Positions 56,864-64,000 of a DNA stretch of 64,000 nt are shown in pieces. The DNA comes from JAJDAT01 sp964570665 (GTDB lineage Bacteria > Nitrospinota > Nitrospinia > Nitrospinales > JAJDAT01), in contig CAZMZH010000007.1 in NCBI GenBank assembly GCA_964570665.1, positions 145,910 through 209,909 on the forward strand, in the 5' to 3' direction. Position numbers and translations under genes: made by a program. Under the pieces are notes generated by a model. It was given only the letters and a program-made list of their open reading frames with translations, had not been told where the DNA came from and did not search any database. Each line of letters begins with the position of its first letter. Position 1 is the first letter of the stretch.

Positions 56864-59800
56864 TTAACAACCAGGGCCTTTGACAATATCGCCAATGTCT
56901 TGCACGAACTGAGTTTGATTCCCCTGATTACGACCTCTGGTGAATGCATCAGCCTCTTCTTGTGAAACAGGTCTTCCTAAAATAGGCTCTAAATCGTCTG
57001 GATCAAATGGATTTCCTCCTACTGGAGGAGGAGTCGGCAAAGAATCCGGCTCAAATATAGGCTCTTGAACGGTTTCAGGAGTTGGCGTTGGGTCGGGGGT
57101 TGTTTCAGCCGGCGTGGTATTCGTAAAAGATACGAATACAGAAGCGGAACCACTAACGTTAACATTCGTGCTAAAACTTCTTGCAGAAACTTCAATAGGG
57201 TTTCCCGAAGTTCCAATATCCCCTGAGCTAACCGTAAGCGTAACGGAACCATTTGCAGCAGATAAACTAGTGGCCGTTCCATTTAAATCCGATAGAGCAA
57301 ACGCTGATTCCAATGTAATATTTCCACTATCCGCTTTGATGATATCGGTAAAATCAAATCCTCCGGTGGTGTTTTTGATGATTATGTCTCCCGCAGAAGC
57401 GACCACACCCACGGTGCTGCTCACAGTCGTGGAATTGAGATCGACAACGCCAACATTATTCGTCAAAAATATTCCTCCAGTGTTAGCCGTTGCTGCAAAG
57501 TTCTTCAAATTATTAGTAATGAAAGGATTTGTAGAAGTCCCAATGCCTTTAATTCCAACTAAACGTAAAGAACCCGTTAAACCGCTGGACATAACAACTT
57601 TACTACCGCTAACGTGAGCGATATTAGCGTTAGAAGATATTTGTAAGGTTTCTTCGCTACTAACGCCGGAGTCGCCCGCAGTGATATTGCCAACATTCAA
57701 TGTGGTATTAGAATCGTTTAAAGCAAAGTTCAAACCAGTATCAAAATTATTTAAAGTGGCGGTTAAGACTTGACCGGAAGAAGGATTAAACGTCAGAAAA
57801 TCTCCGCCTACAAATGTCATACTCACTTCACTCGAAGCTGAGGCAACAGAAATATCGAATTGATTAAAACTGTCGTCGCCACCGCCAGCCGTTGTGAGAA
57901 AAGCATCGCCGCCATTATTCAAATTGATGCTTAAAGTATTTGAACCACCGACAATGCTAGTTTCAAGGATTATATCCTCTAAAGCGGTGCCGGTTCCTAT
58001 TCCACCCGCCGTGATACTGATAGATCCATTAGAAGCTATTTGCGCAGTAGACGAAGCCGTTTTGGTTATGGTATTAGTCCCAGCATTGATATTAAGAGTT
58101 CCAGTTAGCAGCCCAATAGAGTGATCTTTTAAAGCAATTGCTCCGCTGGATGTAATGGAAATATTACCGGACCCTGCATTTTCTAAACTCTCTGTGCCAG
58201 CCGCCCCACCGCCATTTAAGGTCAAACCGGCAGCTGAAATATTCATTGCCAGAGAACCGCCAGCGTCGCCTTCGGCGATGATTTGGTTAACAGCGGTGAC
58301 AAACAAACTTCCGGTTGCGGTTATATTGATACTGCCATTAGATATGATATCGCCTACATTGGAGCCCGCTCCAATGGTCATCCCAGCCGCTGTTATTTTT
58401 ATATCGGCAGTAGCGTTTAAGGCGCTCAAATCTTGGAGCGTCGCAAAAGTACCTCCTACATTCGATAGTTGAACATCGCCACCGCCAGACGCGACCGAAA
58501 CCCCCACTATGCTATTGACAGTGGTGATGGTCATAGCGCTACCGCCGGTATTGGTTAAATAAAATCCTCCTGTTGTGGTGCCGCCAGCCAAACTAGTCAC
58601 TCCAGTAGACATAAGAGTAGAACCAGAGGTCCCTACCCCAGAACCGGCGCTTAATTGCAACCCGCCGCCGTTCATTACCAACGTCGCTTGACCGGTAATT
58701 GTGCCCGTTCCGTTGGAATCGTTATCCGCAATCAAATGTAAATTACCCGTTCCTGGCGTTAAATTGATTCCCGACATAAGGGTTATATTGTTGTCGGCTT
58801 TGAGTTCAATTTGGCCTCCTCCAGAGCCGGAAGTGATAGCCTTATTGACGACAAGATTCGAAGTCGTACCGTTTGCGGTAATATTGATATCTCCATTGTT
58901 ACTCGTCACCCCCGAACCGCTAGATTCGATGGTGATTGTCCCTAAAGTCGCCGTTAAGGTAACCTGATTCGCGCTATTTAAATTAATTACTGAAATAGAA
59001 TCGGTTTCTGTTAGGACAATGCTGTTAGAGGAACTGTTAGTGGCATCCACCGAGTCTACAGTAATCTCCAGTGCATTGGCCGACCCAATACCGTTGGTGG
59101 CTGACATCACTAAACGACCATTCGCCGCGTCAACATCAAGTCCGTTGGAATCGCTGGTATCCAAGATACTAGAAGCCGTATCCACAGTCAGCGTTACGGC
59201 AGAATTCGAAGAACTCGTAGTGGTCAATAAACTTAAAGTTATGGACCCTGAATTGGTTCCGGTTGAAGTTAACGTAATCGTCCCGCTCCCCGCATCCACC
59301 GAGGAACCGTCTGCCATGGTAATGGCATCGCCGTTATTGCCGTCAGCCACATTTGCATTGGAGGTAAGAGAAACGTTTCCGGCTCCCGAGGCGGATATTG
59401 ATCCTGTTGAGGCAAAAATAATTGAATCGTCAGCGGCTAGGGTTACCGCGCCGCCGGATACAGTGGTAATGGCAGCATTAATAGATACATCAGAGATAGA
59501 TCCAATGGCGGTCAAGGTAACGTTGTTGGCGTTGATAGTATCTCCAGCAATAACGGTTACACTTCCAGCCGAGGCAGTCAAAGACAAATTACCAGAATTT
59601 ATATTTGTAGACACCCCAGTTCCCATATCTCCCGTATCCTGGGTCAACGTCACATTTAAATTACCAACCGACGTCACATCAAAAAATAAACCCGTGCCAT
59701 TATCCGTCAAATTTAACGTCATACTACCATCGGTAATGGTATAGGTATCCGCGGTAGAACCTGGATCAAGGGTAATCGTCAAATCAGTCAATGTGGTACC

Positions 59801-62800
59801 GCTGGTTACTTGAATGCTTTGATTGGCGTTTACGGTCAGGTTGGTAGAACTGGTTACTTCAACCGCATCGGCGCCGCCAATGTCCGTGGTAGCGATTAAC
59901 GTTATAGAACCTGTGGTTGTTATGGATGCTGTTGTACCGCCATCCGAATCGGTTATTTGCCCGGCTGTAGAATTAATAGAAACGTTTCCGCTACCCGCTT
60001 TGACAGAATTATCGGCAATAGACATATTTCCAGATGTTGCCACAGTAATAGCGCCGTTTGCAGCGCTGCTATCCATATTAATGATGGTGAAGCCGCTGGT
60101 TTCGGCGATACTGATCCCTCCAGAAGTAGCATTAGTCATATCTACCGTACCAGCATCAATATCAATCGCGTTTGATCCAGATATGCCTATACCCGTTTGA
60201 GCGGAAATAACAATTCGGCCACTGGTCGTTTCAATATCCACTCCTCCCGTATCGCCGCCATCCACAATTCCGCCCGCAGTTGAGGTTAAGGAAATAGCTG
60301 TAGCGCCCGCATTTGTAGTGACAACTCGACCTAAAGTTATATCCCCTTGGGCGGAAAATGTAATAATTGCGTTACCCGCATCCACCGTTGTGCCATCGGC
60401 CATGGTGATGACGCCATTGGTTCCTGTATTATGTTCGCTACCGCCGGCATCGTTTGCGGTAAAAGAAATCGCGGCATTGTTGGTAGTAATATTCTGATTG
60501 ACGATGATGTCGTCGCCAGCTTGTAAGGTGAGAGTGATTCCGGCAGTCGATATACTGATCGCTTCGTTGATCGTGATATTGTTATTGGCCTGAATGGTAA
60601 CGTTGGAAGCGGCGACATTGATCGTCGCGGCGTCAATAGTTATTGTCCCGCCCGCGTCCGCAAATTGATCGACAGCCGTCAAAGCGGCTCCCCCTCCATT
60701 AGCCACAACAACATCTGTCGGATCGAGCAGCCAAGTTCCAATATTTCCATTTACCGCTAAAGTATTGACATAACCTTGAGCGTCTAAAAAGTTTTTACCC
60801 GACGTTTCGACGAACCCGCCATCGCCAGACATTGATCCACCGCGTGAAAAAATATCGCCGTAGAAACGAGTCGTATCGTCGGCCCAGACAATCACCTTAC
60901 CCCCATTGCCCGTGTTAGTGGCGTCGGCTTTGATGACGGTATCCTTTCCGACATATGTTCTATAAGCGTTTTGGATATTTTCGTTCTTACCTTGGTAATC
61001 TCCGCCAATAAGAATGATCCCGCCGCCAGCGTCGCCGGAAGCGTCGAGTTCCGCGTTATCAAACAATCCGACTTTATAACCCAATACATGAATCGTGCCG
61101 CCGGTTTGACTGGACGCTGCATTCGCTACGTTTAGAACTCCCGATATTCCGACAATCGCTTCGCTGGTACTTTCAATTAGAATGTTACCGCCGGGAGAAG
61201 TGACCGTCGCAGTGGAAGCAACTGTGATCGCCGAACCGTTGATCTTAAAATCGCCGCCGCCAGTATTAATAGAAAACGTTTGAACCACGACATCCGTTAC
61301 GGCATGGTTTTCTTTCGTATAAGTTCCGCCGCCAATCAAAGAGTGTTGTTTGGTTTTAAATTGGCCCAAGGTAACGCTACCGCCGCCGGTGATTATGTCG
61401 GCGTTGACTTCAATCTTCGGCAAAACAACCGCCGCGCCAGAAATTCTCGCCGCAGGCATGTAAGCCCCAGAAATATTCGCAGGAAGATTTGTCGCTCCGG
61501 CGTCGGCCAATAAATTACCGCCATTGGTGACGATGGCCGCATTAACAAAAATATCGGCTCCCGAAACCAGATTAACCGCTAAGGCTCCACTTGTAGAAGT
61601 GATTGATTGATTGACATTGATGTCGCCATGCGCCGTCAACGTTAAGGAAGTATCGCCACCAGAGGATTTAACGATTGCTGTCGAAACCGTAATCGTTCCT
61701 TCTTCTAATCCTTGACCGCTGGTAATAATATGAACGCTGGTACCGGCATTGAGCGCCGTTTCGATGGTCGTCACCGATACTTGCGATCCGTCGCCGTTAC
61801 CTGGACCGCTGACAATTTCTATATTGGTCGGATCGAGTAACCAGGTTCCAGCCTGTCCATTTTTCGCCGATACGTCTGGAGCGCTGGTGACCACTAAAGA
61901 ATTCTTTCCAGAAGTTTCAACGAAACCGCCGTCGCCAGATTGAGCGCCGCCGCGGGCAGTTAAAAGGCCTTTAACTACTGTGCTGTTATCTGCCCAGACA
62001 ATTATTTTGCCGCCATCGCCAGAGCGGATAGCATCCGCATGAATTTTTGCAGATGCGGCTACCTTTGTTATTTTCGCGTTTTGGATGTTTGTGTTTTGTC
62101 CCTGCTGGTCGCCGCCGATCAAAATCGTGCCGCCGCCGGCATCGCCAGAAGCGTTTAAAATCCCACCTTTAACGAAAACCTCTTCACCTAACAGTCGAAT
62201 CTCGCCACCTGTTTGTCCCGGCTCAGTTCCCGAAACATCAAGCGTGCCTTCATTGATAATTTCGTCGGCGCCTAGTAAGAAAATTTTTCCGTCGCGTTCT
62301 TCAACGCCTTTGGCTTCGATCATGCCTTCGTTGTTAACGACGCTTTGGATCATCCCTTGCGCTTGGCTTGCGGATAAAACCACTCGACCGCCGTTCGCCT
62401 GGATCAGACCAGAATTTATGACTCCGCTTTGAATGACGTTACCATTGCCATCGCGAATCTCTCCGCTCACCGGTTCCGTTATTTCGAAATTGATCAACCC
62501 GTCCCCTTCGAAATCCAGCGCTGTTTTTTCTCCAGACGCTATAGCAACCGATCCCAAACTGGCGACAATGTTTCCGTGATTTTCTACTCGTGGCGCGACC
62601 AAACCAACCGAACCGGCGTTGATATCGCCCAAGTTGATTATCGAAGCCAAAGGTTTATTGGCGTCTTGCGTGAACCGATAATTACGATCTAGAAAATCCT
62701 GGTTAGAAATATTGAGCGTGCTGGCGACCAAAGCGCCGACATTCACTTGCGCGCCTTGTCCAAATAATATGCCCGAAGGATTGGTCAGAAACACTTGGCC

Positions 62801-63097
62801 GTTGGCGGAAAGTTTACCCAAAATTGCGCTGGGGTTTTCGCCAATAACTCGGTTTAAAATGACCGAGTTACTATTGGGTTGGTTGATCGTAACGGATTCC
62901 TGCTTACCAATATCGAAACCCTGCCAATTAACAATGGCCTGGTTGCTGCCCTGATTGATGGCCATGTTGTTGGCATTGGGCGTGTTGATGCCCACCGTTC
63001 CCGAAACCACTTCGCCGCCTTGGGGTAAGGCAAATACGAGTGTCGGAAACCCGCCGATCAAATAAATTAAAAAACCTATGAAGAGTTTTCGAATCAT
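56864..63097 (-). CDS. Two-partner-secretion exoprotein (filamentous-haemagglutinin-like), 2,077 residues
   Basis: ATG 63097 opens a signal peptide, M-I-R-K-L-F-I-G-F-L-I-Y-L-I-G-G, cleaved near V-F-A-L-P-Q. A TPS/haemagglutinin-activity domain (about 24-290) follows, with N-S-V-I-L-N-R-V-I-G and L-T-N-P-S-G-I-L-F-G, closely resembling the start of the giant exoprotein. Two copies of an A-S-G-D-A-G-G-G ... G-T-W-L-L-D-P-T module follow (ends near 61830 and 60730), then a long Thr/Ser/Gly-rich beta-solenoid. The C-terminus is different in kind: a Pro/Thr/Glu stalk (T-P-D-P-T-P-T-P) and a short globular end, Q-F-V-Q-D-I-G-D-I-V-K-G-P-G-C. The final Cys is the only cysteine I find in the whole protein. 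A surface adhesin exported through a TpsB pore (not in the window) is the likely role. No clear ribosome site precedes the ATG. Confidence 0.9.
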   Translation of the reverse strand: MIRKLFIGFLIYLIGGFPTLVFALPQGGEVVSGTVGINTPNANNMAINQGSNQAIVNWQGFDIGKQESVTINQPNSNSVILNRVIGENPSAILGKLSANGQVFLTNPSGILFGQGAQVNVGALVASTLNISNQDFLDRNYRFTQDANKPLASIINLGDINAGSVGLVAPRVENHGNIVASLGSVAIASGEKTALDFEGDGLINFEITEPVSGEIRDGNGNVIQSGVINSGLIQANGGRVVLSASQAQGMIQSVVNNEGMIEAKGVEERDGKIFLLGADEIINEGTLDVSGTEPGQTGGEIRLLGEEVFVKGGILNASGDAGGGTILIGGDQQGQNTNIQNAKITKVAASAKIHADAIRSGDGGKIIVWADNSTVVKGLLTARGGAQSGDGGFVETSGKNSLVVTSAPDVSAKNGQAGTWLLDPTNIEIVSGPGNGDGSQVSVTTIETALNAGTSVHIITSGQGLEEGTITVSTAIVKSSGGDTSLTLTAHGDINVNQSITSTSGALAVNLVSGADIFVNAAIVTNGGNLLADAGATNLPANISGAYMPAARISGAAVVLPKIEVNADIITGGGSVTLGQFKTKQHSLIGGGTYTKENHAVTDVVVQTFSINTGGGDFKINGSAITVASTATVTSPGGNILIESTSEAIVGISGVLNVANAASSQTGGTIHVLGYKVGLFDNAELDASGDAGGGIILIGGDYQGKNENIQNAYRTYVGKDTVIKADATNTGNGGKVIVWADDTTRFYGDIFSRGGSMSGDGGFVETSGKNFLDAQGYVNTLAVNGNIGTWLLDPTDVVVANGGGAALTAVDQFADAGGTITIDAATINVAASNVTIQANNNITINEAISISTAGITLTLQAGDDIIVNQNITTNNAAISFTANDAGGSEHNTGTNGVITMADGTTVDAGNAIITFSAQGDITLGRVVTTNAGATAISLTSTAGGIVDGGDTGGVDIETTSGRIVISAQTGIGISGSNAIDIDAGTVDMTNATSGGISIAETSGFTIINMDSSAANGAITVATSGNMSIADNSVKAGSGNVSINSTAGQITDSDGGTTASITTTGSITLIATTDIGGADAVEVTSSTNLTVNANQSIQVTSGTTLTDLTITLDPGSTADTYTITDGSMTLNLTDNGTGLFFDVTSVGNLNVTLTQDTGDMGTGVSTNINSGNLSLTASAGSVTVIAGDTINANNVTLTAIGSISDVSINAAITTVSGGAVTLAADDSIIFASTGSISASGAGNVSLTSNANVADGNNGDAITMADGSSVDAGSGTITLTSTGTNSGSITLSLLTTTSSSNSAVTLTVDTASSILDTSDSNGLDVDAANGRLVMSATNGIGSANALEITVDSVDATNSSSNSIVLTETDSISVINLNSANQVTLTATLGTITIESSGSGVTSNNGDINITANGTTSNLVVNKAITSGSGGGQIELKADNNITLMSGINLTPGTGNLHLIADNDSNGTGTITGQATLVMNGGGLQLSAGSGVGTSGSTLMSTGVTSLAGGTTTGGFYLTNTGGSAMTITTVNSIVGVSVASGGGDVQLSNVGGTFATLQDLSALNATADIKITAAGMTIGAGSNVGDIISNGSINITATGSLFVTAVNQIIAEGDAGGSLAMNISAAGLTLNGGGAAGTESLENAGSGNISITSSGAIALKDHSIGLLTGTLNINAGTNTITKTASSTAQIASNGSISITAGGIGTGTALEDIILETSIVGGSNTLSINLNNGGDAFLTTAGGGDDSFNQFDISVASASSEVSMTFVGGDFLTFNPSSGQVLTATLNNFDTGLNFALNDSNTTLNVGNITAGDSGVSSEETLQISSNANIAHVSGSKVVMSSGLTGSLRLVGIKGIGTSTNPFITNNLKNFAATANTGGIFLTNNVGVVDLNSTTVSSTVGVVASAGDIIIKNTTGGFDFTDIIKADSGNITLESAFALSDLNGTATSLSAANGSVTLTVSSGDIGTSGNPIEVSARSFSTNVNVSGSASVFVSFTNTTPAETTPDPTPTPETVQEPIFEPDSLPTPPPVGGNPFDPDDLEPILGRPVSQEEADAFTRGRNQGNQTQFVQDIGDIVKGPGC

Positions 63098-63496
63098 TTA
63101 ATAAACGTTAAATTTAAATTTCGTTTCGTGTGTTGAACAAAAATAAATGTCATGCTGAGCCTTAAGCTTGTCCTGAGGTACTCGAAGGAAAGCACGACCA
63201 CCTTTTCTTCAAGTTTTAAAAAGTTAATCTGTAAACTAAAGTCAGCTCTGTTTAAACTCGCCCCCATGATCCGTCATCCAGAGGCGTCTTCCTTTGAGGA
63301 GCCAGCCCTGAGCTTGTCGAAGGGGCGAAGGATCTCGCCTCGATTCAATAATTAATCCACTACAAAAAGGTAAAAAAGCTTTATTGCAATACACTCATTA
63401 ATTTTATTATCTATTTTATTAACCAACTAAACCTAGAGCGCTAGGCAAAATGAGATCCTTCACCAAACCTAAAGGTTTGCTTCTGGATGACAAGTC
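63098..63496. repeat. Dispersed-repeat block upstream of the second TPS gene (right flank)
   Basis: No gene is supported apart from the presumed TPS promoter near 63098-63150. From 63150 there are CTGAGC(C/T)T(G/A)-type palindromic repeats (for example GAGCTTGTCGAAGGGGCGAAGG near 63310), then a block matching 56225-56345 in the left flank. Confidence 0.7.
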
Positions 63497-64000
63497 GTGG
63501 GGTTTGTTACACACAGCCAAAACTTTTGGTAAAGAAAGTCCCCACCGCGTGTCATTCCGAGCGCTGCCGAGGAATCTCGCCTCGAACCAAATAGTCATTT
63601 CGAGCTTGTCGAGAAATCTATGTTTCGAAGAAACATGTTCTTATTAGTCTCTTGAAGTACGACCATCGCTTATTAATTCTGCGAATAAAAATTAATATAC
63701 CTTTTTAAAACCGAGATCCCTCCACGTTGGTCGGGATGACTAGTTGTGGGATTTGTTACACACAACCAAAACTTTTGGTAAAGAAAGTACCCACTGCATG
63801 GCATTCCGAGCCCTGCCGAGGAATCTCGCCTCGAACCAAATAGTCATTTCGAGCTTGTCGAGAAATCTATGTTTCGAAGAATCATGTTCATATTAGTCTC
63901 TTGAAGAACGACCATCGCTTTTTAACTCTGCGAATAAAATTAATATACCTTTTTAAAACCGAGATCCCTCCGCTTTGGTCGGGATGACTAGTTGTGGGAT
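63497..64000. repeat. Tandem array of a 248-249 bp intergenic unit, running off the window
   Basis: Unit 1 is 63497-63745, unit 2 is 63746-63993, and a third begins at 63994. Units share GTGGG[AG]TTTGTTACACACA, ACCAAAACTTTTGGT, GAGCTTGTCGAGAAATC and GGTCGGGATGACTAGTTGTG in the same order with few differences. Short ORFs inside are products of the repeat, not genes. Confidence 0.88.

Noticed and set aside
63152..63647. Two short plus-strand ORFs (67 and 65 residues) in the right-flank repeats
   Set aside because: They consist of translated palindromic repeat units (S-S-F-E-E-P-A-L-S-L-S-K-G type), a known artefact of such repeats.
63497..64000. CRISPR array
   Set aside because: The period of 248 bp and continuous similarity across the whole unit do not fit short repeats with unique spacers; no cas gene is present.
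1..64000. tRNA, rRNA or known riboswitch
   Set aside because: No cloverleaf with a T-arm GTTCGA-type core, no rRNA segment and no recognisable riboswitch consensus were found by reading; a covariance-model search would be needed to exclude them fully.

Overview
The window comes from a Gram-negative bacterium with moderately AT-rich DNA. It contains two secreted proteins of the two-partner-secretion (TPS) type, periplasmic or extracellular copper and heme proteins, and catabolic dehydrogenases. No rRNA, tRNA or housekeeping marker fixes the taxon. The gene families would suit an aquatic, Nitrospinota- or deltaproteobacteria-like lineage, but that is inference. The first 20 bases are unknown (N).

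Layout. (1) 21-4582: the 3' part of a surface protein, an array of Ig-like (HYR/DUF5011-type) domains ending in a right-handed beta-helix. (2) 5039-31417: one 26-kb gene for a TPS exoprotein of about 8,800 residues built from beta-solenoid repeats. (3) 31424-34956, minus strand: a CBS-pair protein, a hybrid sensor histidine kinase and a DksA/TraR-type zinc-finger protein. (4) 35223-40178, minus: a 1,651-residue secreted multicopper oxidase with permuted copper motifs, closed by a strong terminator. (5) 40760-43161: a small secreted protein and, divergent from it, a 567-residue protein of unknown function. (6) 43185-43802: two duplicated transcription units, each with a 26-27 residue single-membrane-span microprotein preceded by a conserved seven-codon upstream ORF and followed by a hairpin. 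(7) 43815-53149: a TPR protein and an amino-acid catabolism block. The block holds a PutA-like bifunctional proline enzyme, an ALDH of the aminoadipate-semialdehyde type, a saccharopine/lysine dehydrogenase-family protein, a DUF6868 membrane protein and a VOC-fold metal enzyme. (8) 53272-55967: a possible 40-residue membrane ORF, a MITE-like inverted repeat, a nitrobindin-like heme protein and three small acidic proteins. (9) 56100-64000: a second TPS exoprotein (2,077 residues, minus strand) bracketed by direct copies of the same intergenic repeat family, which becomes a tandem array of about 248 bp at the right edge.

How the genes fit together. The two TPS exoproteins and the Ig/beta-helix protein form an adhesion or surface-structure inventory. 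Their outer-membrane TpsB transporter is not in the window. The proline enzyme, the ALDH and the saccharopine-family dehydrogenase imply use of proline and lysine as carbon and nitrogen sources, and a 20-bp palindrome sits in the divergent promoter region of the lysine-type genes. The multicopper oxidase is exported and could act on Mn(II), Fe(II), Cu(I) or organic substrates. The strongest candidates for something undescribed are the duplicated microprotein/upstream-ORF units, the calcium-loop-bearing giant solenoid, and the repeat-bracketed TPS gene whose only cysteine is its last residue.
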